Positions 6,598 through 15,361 of a stretch of DNA of 29,517 nucleotides are shown here, in pieces; position 1 is the first letter of the stretch; the number at the start of each line of letters is the position of its first letter. Made by a program: the position numbers and the translations under genes. The stretch covers positions 1-29,517 of the forward strand of contig JAXHUA010000138.1 in NCBI GenBank assembly GCA_034189695.1, in the 5' to 3' direction. The notes below the pieces were generated by a model. The model made no database searches. It was not told the origin of the DNA and saw only the letters and a list, made by a program, of their open reading frames with translations. The stretch is from JAXHUA01 sp034189695. Lineage in GTDB: Bacteria; Chloroflexota; Dehalococcoidia; E44-bin15.

Positions 6598-7959
6598 GTG
6601 AAAGTGAAAACGACAGGAGCGAAGGAAACGTGGGAGGCGGTGCTTGAGCAGCTTCGATTACAGCTTACAAAGACAAACTACGAGACATGGCTTGGCGGAA
6701 CGGTAGGCATCAGTCGGGACAGGAACCAGTTCGTCGTTGGAGCGCCGTCGGCATTCACGGTTGAGTGGCTGGAGAAGAGGCTGCGCTCACTCGTGCACAA
6801 GACTCTGATAGATGTCACTGGCACGGACACTGAAGTGGTATTCCAGGTCTTGCAGGTGGAGCAGAACATCTGTCCCGCGGCAAAGACGAAGAGACAATCG
6901 CCGAACTTCAATCCCAAGTATACCTTCGACTCTTTCATTGCAGGCAGCAGCAATCGGCTGGCCTTCGCCGCTGCCGTGGGGGTGGCGGAGAAACCGGGTG
7001 GTCTGTACAATCCGTTGTTCATCTACGGTGGTGTTGGGTTGGGGAAGACGCATCTCCTGCATGCCATAGGGAACATGGTGTCTCAGGGCAACCTTCGTGT
7101 CCTCTACGTGAGCACAGAGCAGTTCACGAATGACTTCGTGACGGCGATCAAGGAGAGGAGAACGGAGGAGTTCCGACAGAAGTATCGCGATGTTGACGTA
7201 TTGCTCATCGATGACGTCCAGTTCATCATCGGGAAAGAGCAGACTCAGGAAGGCTTCTTTCACACATTCAACGATCTCCACAATGGCAACCGCCAGATTG
7301 TGCTGACCAGCGACCGGCCGCCGAAGGACATGCGTCTCATCGAGGACCGCCTGCGCTCGCGTTTCGAGTGGGGCTTGACTGCCGACATCCAGCCTCCGGA
7401 GCTGGAGACGCGGCTGGCTATTCTTGAGACCAAGGCGGACCAGCAGGGGACAGATGCTCCCAGGGAAGTGCTGGACTTCATAGCGCGCCGGTCTCAGAGC
7501 AGCGTCCGAGACCTCGAGGGCTCATTGAATCGCGTGGTCGCCTTCTCTGCTCTGGTGAAGGCACCCATCTCGATTGAACTGGCGGAGAGAGCGCTGGCGA
7601 GCCATTCCAACGGAGCCGCGTCCCGCAATCATAACCCGGTGTACATAATCGAGAGTGTAGCCAAGTACTTCGACCTTCCTCCCGATGCACTGAAAGGCAG
7701 GGCCAGGGACAGGCAGACAGCTCTGGCGCGCCACATCGCGGTCTATCTCATCAAGGAAGAGACGGACCGCTCCTTCGCTGACATCGGACGTGAACTTGGC
7801 GGCCGTGACCACTCGGTGATCCTGCGCAGTTACCACAAGACCTGCCGGGAACTGGAGAGCAACCAGCAGTTGCACAGCGAGGTCCTGGAGATCAGGGAGA
7901 AGGTACGGCGCAAGACCGCCGCCGGACGGCGGGCGCTGCCCCGGGCAACCTATCATTGA
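6598..7959 (+). CDS. dnaA: chromosomal replication initiator DnaA
   Basis: The protein has 453 residues. Domain I (about 1-85) carries the family pattern NYETWL. A short, charged linker replaces a long domain II. The AAA+ domain III starts at YTFDSFIAGSSN and has Walker A GGVGLGKT (144-151), Walker B LLIDD (202-206) and sensor 1 LTSDRPP. Domain IV (about 350-440) has the DNA-binding signature GGRDHSVIL (401-409) that reads DnaA boxes. The start is GTG 6598; a second GTG two codons on cannot be excluded. The ribosome site is weak. dnaN, recF and gyrB are not beside it, as in other bacteria with a scattered replication locus. Its 3' end is convergent with the flavin reductase gene, 46 nt apart. 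Confidence 0.97.
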   Translation: MKVKTTGAKETWEAVLEQLRLQLTKTNYETWLGGTVGISRDRNQFVVGAPSAFTVEWLEKRLRSLVHKTLIDVTGTDTEVVFQVLQVEQNICPAAKTKRQSPNFNPKYTFDSFIAGSSNRLAFAAAVGVAEKPGGLYNPLFIYGGVGLGKTHLLHAIGNMVSQGNLRVLYVSTEQFTNDFVTAIKERRTEEFRQKYRDVDVLLIDDVQFIIGKEQTQEGFFHTFNDLHNGNRQIVLTSDRPPKDMRLIEDRLRSRFEWGLTADIQPPELETRLAILETKADQQGTDAPREVLDFIARRSQSSVRDLEGSLNRVVAFSALVKAPISIELAERALASHSNGAASRNHNPVYIIESVAKYFDLPPDALKGRARDRQTALARHIAVYLIKEETDRSFADIGRELGGRDHSVILRSYHKTCRELESNQQLHSEVLEIREKVRRKTAAGRRALPRATYH

Positions 7960-8005
7960 GGTTGGCCGAAGCCAGCGCCTGCGTACGTCCGTGACTGCGG
8001 TGAGA

Positions 8006-10012
8006 CTAGATTTCCCGCGCTACCTGTGCACCCTCATGAATTGCGTCCAGCGCATCGCGTGGACTTACTGCGTCGCCTATCGAATGGACCTCCGGCACGA
8101 CGTTCTTGAGGGCCTCGGCGAGGCTGTTCTCGGACTGCATCCCGGTGGCGAGGACCACCGTATCCGCTTCGAGGAACACCAGGTCGCCGTTGAACGCGAC
8201 GTATATGCCATCTTCGCCGATCTCCACCAGCGGGGAATTCTGGAGAATCTGGACGCCCTTGTCGATCAGCCTGTTCCTCAGTTCGAGATAGAGGTTCCTC
8301 TCCATATCCCTGCCCAGCAGAGAACGTGTCGTGAGAGTGACTCTCTTGCCTTTCTCCGCCAGGTCATAGGCGATTTCCATGCCAAGGTAGCGCCCTCCAA
8401 TGACGACCACCTGTTGGCCGACATTGGCTTTGCCGAGGATGACGTCCACAGCCTGGACCACGTTCTTGCCATGAACACCTTCTATCTCGGGGGTCAGGGG
8501 CACGGCGCCGGTGGCGACCACCACGGCGTCAGGCTTGACCTGCTTCACCAGGTCGGGCGTGACCTCAGTACCGAACTTGACGTTAACCTTAGCCTTCTCC
8601 AGACCACGCTCCAGGTACTTCAGAAGAGGCGAGTAGTCGGCTTTCTTCTGTTCCTGCTGGCACGCTATGTACCATTGGCCGCCAAGCCGATCGCTCTTCT
8701 CGTAGAGGTCGACGTTGTGGCCGCGCTCTGCGAGTGTGCGGGCGGCTTCCATGCCGGCCAGACCTCCTCCAATGACCATCACCTTCTTGGCTGACGTCGT
8801 TGGTGTGAGGGCGAACTCTTTCTCTCTCTGCTTGGCGGGATTGACCGTGCACGGGATACCGTAGCTCAGCACGTAGTTGAGGTGTGGACGGAGGTTGAAG
8901 CAGTTGAGGCAGTAGACGCACGGTCGAATGTCCTCCAGGCGACCTTCCCTGAACTTGTTGCACAGCTCAGGATCCGCCATCAGCCCTCTCGCCATCGCGA
9001 TGAAGTCCGCCTTCCCTTCCTCCAGGACCTTCTCGGCAAGGAACGGGTCCGTTAGTTTCCCCACGGCAATCACGGGAACATCGACTGCTTTCTTCACTTC
9101 CGCCGCGTCGGCTACCAGGGTGCCTTTGGGGAAGAGGAAGCTCGGGTACTGCCACTGGATAGACCCCTGCTGGCTGGCGGAGATGTGCAGCGCGTCGGCA
9201 CCAGCCTCGACGAACATCGGCGCCTGTCGCGCACTGTCCTTTGCGGTTATGCCGTTCACCATGTAGTCGCTGCCGCTTATTCGAAAGATGACGGTGTAGT
9301 CAGACCCCACCTTCTTCCTGACCGCTTCGATGACCTCGCACGCAAAGCGAGCCCTCTTCTCGACGCTGCCTCCGTATTCGTCAGTCCTGACATTGTCGAG
9401 CGGGGAGAGGAACTGGCTTATCAGGTAGCCATGGCCGCCGTGTATCTCGACGGCATCGAAGCCCGCCTCCTTCACCCTTCTAGCAGCTTCGGCGAAGAGT
9501 TCGGCGAGTCGCTTTATGTCCTCCTTGGTTGCTTCCTCCGGGGGTGTGTTGTCACGCACCCAGAGAGCGGCGCCCGCGCCCTCCACTGTAGCGGCTTCCA
9601 TCACTCGGCGAAGCCTGGGGATGGGGGAAGGGGCAAGAGCCCTGACGGCGCTCGGGTCCGGTGCGTTCTCCCTGTACTGCGTGAGCAGCTTCCCGTGGTG
9701 GACTATCTGGAATGCGATCTTGGCATCGTGTTGGTGAACGGCGCCGGACAGTCTCTTCAAGAAAGGTATGAACTTGTCGTCGTACATGGCGGGCCGTCCC
9801 GGGGCGGGAGCGTCTTGCGAAATGAGGCTCGATTGGGCGATTATGAAGCCCACACCGCCCTTGGCACGCTCCACGTAGTAGTCTATGATTCTGTCTGTGA
9901 TCTCACCTTCGGGCCCGTGCCCGCCCGTACCCGCCGGCGCCATCACGAGGCGGTTCTTCAGTACCACCTTGCCGATGGTTCCCGGTTCGAACAGCTTTGG
10001 GAATTCACTCAT
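8006..10012 (-). CDS. FadH/Old Yellow Enzyme-type FMN, Fe-S and FAD reductase (NADH:flavin oxidoreductase, 2,4-dienoyl-CoA reductase family)
   Basis: The protein has 668 residues, the length of FadH-type enoate reductases. An N-terminal FMN TIM barrel (about 1-360; KLFEPGTIGKVVLKNRLVMAPAG, then EIHGGHGYLISQFLSP) is followed by a Cys cluster C365, C368, C371 and C388, an FAD domain with GGGLAG (415-420) and an NAD(P)H domain. Such enzymes pass electrons NAD(P)H-FAD-[4Fe-4S]-FMN to reduce an activated C=C bond. Two oddities stand out. The Cys spacing is x2-x2-x16, whereas E. coli FadH has x2-x3-x11. The nucleotide motif of the second domain reads GGRYLG (539-544), with Arg541 in place of its second Gly. 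The gene is last in the por-prpD block, 17 nt after a PrpD gene, and has a strong GGAGAGG ribosome site. The substrate is unknown; an unsaturated acid or acyl-CoA is the natural guess. Confidence 0.9.
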   Translation of the reverse strand: MSEFPKLFEPGTIGKVVLKNRLVMAPAGTGGHGPEGEITDRIIDYYVERAKGGVGFIIAQSSLISQDAPAPGRPAMYDDKFIPFLKRLSGAVHQHDAKIAFQIVHHGKLLTQYRENAPDPSAVRALAPSPIPRLRRVMEAATVEGAGAALWVRDNTPPEEATKEDIKRLAELFAEAARRVKEAGFDAVEIHGGHGYLISQFLSPLDNVRTDEYGGSVEKRARFACEVIEAVRKKVGSDYTVIFRISGSDYMVNGITAKDSARQAPMFVEAGADALHISASQQGSIQWQYPSFLFPKGTLVADAAEVKKAVDVPVIAVGKLTDPFLAEKVLEEGKADFIAMARGLMADPELCNKFREGRLEDIRPCVYCLNCFNLRPHLNYVLSYGIPCTVNPAKQREKEFALTPTTSAKKVMVIGGGLAGMEAARTLAERGHNVDLYEKSDRLGGQWYIACQQEQKKADYSPLLKYLERGLEKAKVNVKFGTEVTPDLVKQVKPDAVVVATGAVPLTPEIEGVHGKNVVQAVDVILGKANVGQQVVVIGGRYLGMEIAYDLAEKGKRVTLTTRSLLGRDMERNLYLELRNRLIDKGVQILQNSPLVEIGEDGIYVAFNGDLVFLEADTVVLATGMQSENSLAEALKNVVPEVHSIGDAVSPRDALDAIHEGAQVAREI

Positions 10013-10029
10013 AGTCCTCTCCTTTCTCC

Positions 10030-11379
10030 TTAGGTGACAATGTCCATGAGACGAGCACTGTCATCGAGACGTTCGAGATTCGAGACAATCTCCATGCAGG
10101 AGACGACCTCCTCGTCACGAAGAACCAGTGATGCGCAATCTCTATACTTGGAGTACACTTCGTCCCAGGTCATAGGGTTGGACGTAGAGCCTTTTGGTGA
10201 CTTCTGCGTTCGAGACAGCTCTCTCCCGTCCCGGAGCTTGATGACCACCTCTGAGCCCAGGACTGCCGATATGTCGCTGGCCAGCTCAGGTGAGTCCGCG
10301 TATCTGACTCTCGGAAACAACTCCTGCGCCTGTGGCTGTCGTACCCTCTCGTCGGTGAAGTCCCCCAGGGCCACCTGGCCGTCGAGAAGAGCTCTGGCGA
10401 CGCAGTAGTTCATGCTGAACTTGCCTTCCAGTGCGGTGGTGGGCCGGGTGTGGAAGGCAACCGAAGGTATGACAGGCCCCGTCCGCACCTCGACGTCTTC
10501 CACGTCTGCGGTGGTGAAGTTGTGTTCCTTCATCAGGAACAGGACGCTTTCTATCGTGGTGTGCGTGTCGGCACAGGATGGCCACGGTTTCAAGGCTACC
10601 GTGGAGAGGATGTCGAATCGCTCCCCCAGGCCTTCTCCGAGGTTTGATAGGTCCATGTCGGCCCCGCCGGCGAGCACCTTACAGTAGCCCTGGGGTGCCT
10701 CAAGGATGCTCTGGTCGGCGGTGAAGCCATCTTGGGCGAGCAGCGCTGCCACGACACCGTTCCGCGCCGCATTGCCAGCGTGGAGTGGCTTCGTCATCGT
10801 GCCGATGTTCTGCTTCAATCCGCCGGCGAGTGAGGCGGCTATGCCAAGAGCTATCCTCGTTTGTTCGATATTGAGCTTCAGCAGCTTCGCGGCAGCGGCC
10901 ACAGCGCCGAGGCTGCCCAGGCTGGATGTCATATGCCATCCTATCATGTAGTGTCGCAGACAAGCGGGCCCTATCTTGGTTGCGGCCTCAAACCCGGTGA
11001 TGTATGAGAGGAGGACCTCTCGGCCGGAGGCGTGGTGCTTCTCACCCAGCGCGAGGACCGTGGGGAGGATTGCGACTGAGGGATGACCGCCGAAGGGGAT
11101 GCACCAGTCATCGTAGTCAAGAGCATGCCCCATCGTGCCGTTGGCCCATGCAGCTTCGGATGCCAGGGTCTTGAAACCGCCGGCGATGACACCGGCCTCG
11201 GCTCTGGTCTCCTCCCGCCGCACGTACTCTGTGATCAGTCTGCTGCCCGGCTCTCTTGAGCCGGCCAGAGTGACACCAAGCGTATCGAGGATCAGCTTCT
11301 TGGTGATGTCCAGACCTTCGTCGGGGATGCCTTCGTAGGCGTTCTCAACGATGTAGCGAGCTACCCTCTCTGTACTCAT
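10030..11379 (-). CDS. MmgE/PrpD family protein (second copy)
   Basis: The protein has 449 residues, full length for the MmgE/PrpD family, which includes 2-methylcitrate dehydratase, cis-aconitate decarboxylase and iminodisuccinate epimerase. Conserved blocks are HALDYDDW (85-92) followed by GGHP (97-100), GWHMTSSLGSLGA (about 147-159) and TKPLHAGNAARNG (196-208), whose Lys and His belong to the active-site cleft of the fold. PSCADTHTTIES near residue 270 matches the helical-domain motif. It is a tandem paralogue of the gene at 11459-12832, 79 nt apart, and is followed 17 nt later by the FadH-like reductase. Real substrate unknown: the family is notoriously over-annotated as PrpD, and no citrate synthase-like or PrpB-like gene is present to support a methylcitrate cycle. 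Confidence 0.92.
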   Translation of the reverse strand: MSTERVARYIVENAYEGIPDEGLDITKKLILDTLGVTLAGSREPGSRLITEYVRREETRAEAGVIAGGFKTLASEAAWANGTMGHALDYDDWCIPFGGHPSVAILPTVLALGEKHHASGREVLLSYITGFEAATKIGPACLRHYMIGWHMTSSLGSLGAVAAAAKLLKLNIEQTRIALGIAASLAGGLKQNIGTMTKPLHAGNAARNGVVAALLAQDGFTADQSILEAPQGYCKVLAGGADMDLSNLGEGLGERFDILSTVALKPWPSCADTHTTIESVLFLMKEHNFTTADVEDVEVRTGPVIPSVAFHTRPTTALEGKFSMNYCVARALLDGQVALGDFTDERVRQPQAQELFPRVRYADSPELASDISAVLGSEVVIKLRDGRELSRTQKSPKGSTSNPMTWDEVYSKYRDCASLVLRDEEVVSCMEIVSNLERLDDSARLMDIVT

Positions 11380-11458
11380 TCCACACCTACCTCAATCGGT
11401 GTTGTCTGAGATTCAAGGTTCGCAAGTCCCGAGTCCTCGATTGCGACGGGACGAACCG

Positions 11459-12832
11459 CTACCTGGGCTTTGCGGCTATCTCCAGCAGCTCCGTCAGGTC
11501 CTTGAGCTGCTCCAGATTCCGTAGCAGGTCCAGGGAACGGTCGACGTCGCTCGGCGACAGAACCAGTTGGGCGCAGTTCTTGTACTTCGAGAAGAGTTGG
11601 TCATCGGTAGGTGGTGATTGTGGTGAGCCCTTCGGTGCATCCGCCTTCTGGCTGAGTTCGCGCCCGTCTTTGAGTTTGATGGTAACGCTCGATCCTGCTA
11701 TCGGCGGTATCTCCGGGTCCATGCGCCGCTTCATCTTCCTGACGAGGTCTTTGACCTTCGGCTCGTTGACCTTCTCGTCAGTGAAGTGCTCCAGGCTAAC
11801 CCTGCCATCGAGGAGTGCTCTGGCCATGCAGTACTCAAGGCTGAACTTGCCCTCGAGGCCGGTCTTTGGAGCAGTGTAGAAGGCAACCGACGCGGTGGTA
11901 TCCTCGACCGCGGCCTCCGCGCTCTCCACGTCGTCCGGTGAGACCTTGTTGGTCCTGGCCAGGTCAAGGACGAGGTCAATCGTGGAATGGGTCTCGCCGC
12001 AACTGGGATATAGCTTAAAAGTTACCCCGGTGGTCACGATGACGTAGTTCTCGCCCAGGCCTTCGGTCACGCTCTCTGGTTCGCCCGCTCCGTTGCCTTT
12101 GAGAACGTTGATGACGCCGAAGCGCTCTTCCATGATGTCGGGGGAGGCAGTGAACCCCCGCTTCATGAGCATTGCCGCCATCACGCCGCTTCTCGCCGCA
12201 TTTCCGGCGTGAAATGGCTTGGTCATGGTGCCGAAGTTCTGCCGCAGACCGGCGGCTTGAGATGCCGCCAGACCAAGGACCATCCTGGTCTGCTCCACAT
12301 CCAGCTTGAGCAACTTGGCGGCGGCGGCGGCGGCCCCAATGGTTCCTATGGTCCCTGTGGCGTGCCATCCCCGCACATAGTGGGAAGGGCTCACGCCGCG
12401 TACGGTGGCGCACTGCGCCTCAAAGCCGGTCACGTACGCCTCGACTATCTCTCTGCCGCTGGCCCTGGTCTGCTCAGCAGTGGCCAGGATGGCTGGCAGC
12501 ATGGGAACGGTGGGGTGTCCCAGCGTGGCGAAGGTCCAGTCGTCGAAGTCCTCCGCGTGGGCCATGGTCCCGTTCACGAGCGCGGCAAGAGGGGCTGTGG
12601 TGCGGAACCCTCCGCCGATGACCGTGGCTGCTGGATTGCCGCCCAGCTCGTTCGCGAAATCGATCAGCAGCGCGCCCTCGTGGCTGGCAACGCCGGTGAA
12701 GGTGACTCCAAAACAGTCGAGGATGGCTCTTTTCGCCGTCTCGATCGCCTGCGGCGGCATCTTGTCGTAGCTGCTGTCGACGATGAAACGAGCCAGCTTC
12801 TCAGTGGTCCCCGGTTTGACATCCTGCGTCAT
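11459..12832 (-). CDS. MmgE/PrpD family protein (first copy)
   Basis: The protein has 457 residues. It has the same block order as its neighbour: HAEDFDDW (92-99), GHP (105-107), GWHATGTIGTIGA (about 155-167) and TKPFHAGNAARSG (204-216), then YPSCGETHSTIDL. The two proteins align along their whole length with high similarity in the cores, so they arose by tandem duplication, but flanking loops differ enough to suggest distinct substrates or a heteromeric pair. Start choice: the frame opens at a GTG at 12865, but the ATG at 12832 has GAGGAAGG about 6 nt upstream and is preferred. It follows porB by 88 nt on the same strand, with no convincing promoter in the gap, so it is probably part of the por transcript. 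Confidence 0.92.
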   Translation of the reverse strand: MTQDVKPGTTEKLARFIVDSSYDKMPPQAIETAKRAILDCFGVTFTGVASHEGALLIDFANELGGNPAATVIGGGFRTTAPLAALVNGTMAHAEDFDDWTFATLGHPTVPMLPAILATAEQTRASGREIVEAYVTGFEAQCATVRGVSPSHYVRGWHATGTIGTIGAAAAAAKLLKLDVEQTRMVLGLAASQAAGLRQNFGTMTKPFHAGNAARSGVMAAMLMKRGFTASPDIMEERFGVINVLKGNGAGEPESVTEGLGENYVIVTTGVTFKLYPSCGETHSTIDLVLDLARTNKVSPDDVESAEAAVEDTTASVAFYTAPKTGLEGKFSLEYCMARALLDGRVSLEHFTDEKVNEPKVKDLVRKMKRRMDPEIPPIAGSSVTIKLKDGRELSQKADAPKGSPQSPPTDDQLFSKYKNCAQLVLSPSDVDRSLDLLRNLEQLKDLTELLEIAAKPR

Positions 12833-12920
12833 GGACTGCCTTCCTCGCTTGGTCTCCCCCGGCACCTCACGCTGGGGGCTACTTATGCGCTAACGGGTCA
12901 AGGGGGACAACGAGCACCGT

Positions 12921-13847
12921 CTAGACCCCACACCGCTCGAGCACCTTGGCCCACTGCTTGTCTACAAGACCCTGAAGGGTCTGGACGACGTGCTTGTTCT
13001 CCGGTGCCAGCAAATGGCGGAATCTGCCCTGAGACTCCAGCCATTCGGTGATTGGCTTCTTCGGGTGGGGGCGGTAGTTCAGTTTCCACTCCCCTTCGAC
13101 GACCTCGTAGAGTGGCCAAATGCAGGTATCGACAGCGAGTTTGGTGATAGCGATGGTCTGGTCCGGCGGGTGTCGCCATCCTCTCTGGCAGGGAACGAGC
13201 ACGTTGATGAAGGACGGCCCGTCGGCGGCGATGGCCTTCCGGGCTTTGGTCATCAGGTCCCGCCAGGCGTGCGGCGCTGCCTGGGCCACGTAGGGTATGC
13301 CATGTGCGGCTACTATGGCCGTCATGTCCTTGCGGTTCTCCTTCTTGCCCGACATGGTGCTGCCCACGGGTGAGGTGGTGGTCCACGCGCCAAAAGGAGT
13401 GGCGCTCGAGCGCTGGATGCCGGTGTTCATGTATGCTTCGTTGTTCAGGCATACGTAGAGGAACCGGTGTCCGCGCTCCAACGCTCCACTGAGGAACTGG
13501 AGTCCGATATCATACGTCGCTCCATCGCCCGCGAAGACTACGAACCTAAGCCCTTTGTCCTCCATCTTCCCCTGCTTGACAAGGGAGCGGTACATGGTCT
13601 CGACGCCGGATACTGTGGAGGCGACATTCTCAAAGGCGCTATGTATCCAGGGCACCCGCCACGATGTATATGGGTAGGTGGAGGTTGACACTTCGAGGCA
13701 TCCTGTCGGCGAGGCTACAATCACCGGCTGGCCAACAGCGTGAAGCACCTGGCGCACCACGATGGGCTCGGCGCAGCCGGCGCACAGGCGGTGGCCCGGG
13801 GCGAGGAGTTCGCGCTGGGCGGCCATATCCTTAAGGTTAACTGCCAT
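12921..13847 (-). CDS. porB: 2-oxoacid:ferredoxin oxidoreductase, beta subunit (PorB-like)
   Basis: The protein has 308 residues. It is the thiamine diphosphate-binding subunit of a four-subunit pyruvate/2-oxoacid:ferredoxin oxidoreductase, which converts a 2-oxoacid plus CoA to acyl-CoA, CO2 and reduced ferredoxin. The ThDP/Mg motif runs from GDG (107-109) to NN (135-136), with 25 residues between. Four cysteines, C22, C25, C50 and C220, stand where the proximal [4Fe-4S] cluster is bound in this family. YMNTGIQRSS(A)TP is the usual segment after NN. The start ATG has GAGGAGA upstream. It is last of the GDAB order, 11 nt after porA. Pyruvate is the default substrate; the neighbouring PrpD-type genes leave other 2-oxoacids open. 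Confidence 0.93.
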   Translation of the reverse strand: MAVNLKDMAAQRELLAPGHRLCAGCAEPIVVRQVLHAVGQPVIVASPTGCLEVSTSTYPYTSWRVPWIHSAFENVASTVSGVETMYRSLVKQGKMEDKGLRFVVFAGDGATYDIGLQFLSGALERGHRFLYVCLNNEAYMNTGIQRSSATPFGAWTTTSPVGSTMSGKKENRKDMTAIVAAHGIPYVAQAAPHAWRDLMTKARKAIAADGPSFINVLVPCQRGWRHPPDQTIAITKLAVDTCIWPLYEVVEGEWKLNYRPHPKKPITEWLESQGRFRHLLAPENKHVVQTLQGLVDKQWAKVLERCGV

Positions 13848-13858
13848 TCCGTTCTCCT

Positions 13859-15058
13859 CTAGTCTCTCAGGCCCAGGTATCTGAGCGCTGGCCCGGTGGA
13901 GCCTTTCCTGTCGATCTCGGCAAGCTCGTCGTACACCTGGTGGATGAGCGACGGCACCGTGTCGCGGCCGCCCAACCCGTAGGCGTAGTTGACGACCTTC
14001 GGCGTGAAGCCGTGAGTGAAGAGCGCGGTGACCACTTCCAGGAACAGAGGGTTCCCTTGAGCGCCGAAGGAAAAGGAGCGGTCGAAAACCGCGACCGCCT
14101 TCTTGTTGCCCAGCGCCTGCGCCACGGTGCTGGCCGGGAAAGGCCTGAAGCAGCGGATCTTGAGCAGCCCCGCCTTCACCCCTCGGTCTCGCAACTCATC
14201 GACGACTGTTTTCACTGTTCCGGCGGTTGAGCCCAGCACAACCGTGGCGAACTCCGCATCGTCGAGCCGGTATTCCTCCACGAGCCCATAGTAGCGGCCG
14301 GTGAGGGAGCCGAATTCCTCACCGACCTGAGGGACGACCTCCAGCACCTTCTCCATCGCGGCGGTCTGCTGGCGCTTGTGTTCGAAGAAATAGTCGGTCA
14401 GGTCCATGGGGCCGTAGGTGACCGGATGGTCGATGTCGAGCAAGGGATGCTGCGGCCGGTACACGCCGATGAAGTCCTTCACGGCCTCATCGGGGAGGAC
14501 CTCCAACCTCTCCACCCCATGGCCCAGGATGAAGCCGTCAAGGGCGTGGAGCGTGGGGAGCAGGACGTCGGGGTGCTCGGCGATGCGCACCGCCTGGATC
14601 GCGTTGTCGTACGCCTCCTGGACGCTCTCATCATAGAGCTGTACCCAGCCGGCGTCGCGGGCGCCCATGGAATCGGAGTGATCACAGTGGATATTCAGGG
14701 GCGCTGAAAGCGAGCGGTTGACCACGTGCATTACGATGGGCAGACGTGTACCGGAGGCGACCCAGAGGACTTCCCACATGAACGCCAGGCCGGCGCCGGC
14801 CGTGGCCGTCTGGGCACGACCGCCGGCGGCGCACGCACCTATGCTGGCGCTCATGGCGGCGTGCTCGCTCTCCACCGGAATGAACTCGGTGTCTACATCG
14901 CCGTTGGCGACGAACTCGCTGAAGCGCATAACGATTTCGGTCTGGGGCGTGATCGGATAGGCAGCGACGACATCGGGATTCGCCTGGCGCATCGCTTCAG
15001 CCACTGCTCTATCGCCGTCGAGGGCAGCGGGCCTACCTTTGACCTTGCCTGACACCAT
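13859..15058 (-). CDS. porA: 2-oxoacid:ferredoxin oxidoreductase, alpha subunit (PorA-like)
   Basis: The protein has 399 residues, as usual for the alpha subunit of four-subunit enzymes. Early motifs are DGDRAVAEAMRQANPDVVAAYPITPQTEI and VESEHAAMSASIGACAAGGRAQTATAG, the pyrimidine-binding domain that activates ThDP with a conserved Glu. The C-terminal domain (about 250-390) contains VVLGSTAGTVK and IRCFRPFP, the CoA-side domain of PorA. The ATG directly abuts the porD stop, and an AAGGAG site lies within the end of porD. Translational coupling is likely. No unusual residues were noticed. Confidence 0.93.
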   Translation of the reverse strand: MVSGKVKGRPAALDGDRAVAEAMRQANPDVVAAYPITPQTEIVMRFSEFVANGDVDTEFIPVESEHAAMSASIGACAAGGRAQTATAGAGLAFMWEVLWVASGTRLPIVMHVVNRSLSAPLNIHCDHSDSMGARDAGWVQLYDESVQEAYDNAIQAVRIAEHPDVLLPTLHALDGFILGHGVERLEVLPDEAVKDFIGVYRPQHPLLDIDHPVTYGPMDLTDYFFEHKRQQTAAMEKVLEVVPQVGEEFGSLTGRYYGLVEEYRLDDAEFATVVLGSTAGTVKTVVDELRDRGVKAGLLKIRCFRPFPASTVAQALGNKKAVAVFDRSFSFGAQGNPLFLEVVTALFTHGFTPKVVNYAYGLGGRDTVPSLIHQVYDELAEIDRKGSTGPALRYLGLRD

Positions 15059-15358
15059 CTACTGTGCTCCTTCCGTGATCGAGCCTTCCTCGACCATCGT
15101 GATTGCTTTTCTTGGGCATTCCCGAGCGCAGATGCCGCACCCTTTGCAGTGGTCAAGGTCGACGCCAGCCAGCTTGCCGTCACGGACAATGATGGAGCTG
15201 TCCGGGCAGTAGACCCAGCAAATCATGCAGTGGGTGCACCGCCCCATGTCGATGACCGGCCGATGAGAACGCCAACTGCCGGTCTCGTACTGCTCCGAGT
15301 TGCCGGCGTCTTCGATCAGGCCTCCGGGGGGGATCTCCTTCCAGCTCTTCAGTGTCAT
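15059..15358 (-). CDS. porD: 2-oxoacid:ferredoxin oxidoreductase, delta subunit (2x[4Fe-4S] ferredoxin-like)
   Basis: The protein has 99 residues with two ferredoxin motifs of the CxxCxxCxxxCP type: CTHCMICWVYCP and CKGCGICARECP. In this enzyme class the delta subunit carries electrons from the catalytic core to external ferredoxin. The N-terminus with WRSHRPVIDMGRC matches PorD, where the region before the first cluster docks on alpha. The gene starts 3 nt after the porG stop with GGAGGG upstream and abuts porA. Confidence 0.94.
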   Translation of the reverse strand: MTLKSWKEIPPGGLIEDAGNSEQYETGSWRSHRPVIDMGRCTHCMICWVYCPDSSIIVRDGKLAGVDLDHCKGCGICARECPRKAITMVEEGSITEGAQ

Positions 15359-15361
15359 GCC

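Noticed and set aside
7991..8794. 267-codon plus-strand frame after dnaA, opposite the reductase gene (similar frames at 9185-10033 and 12209-13051)
   Set aside because: High-GC antisense frames. The minus-strand genes carry complete conserved motifs and proper ribosome sites; these do not.
12873..12901. Promoter before the first PrpD gene, from TTGACC on the minus strand at 12901-12896
   Set aside because: The sequence 15-18 nt downstream is G/C-rich with no -10-like element.
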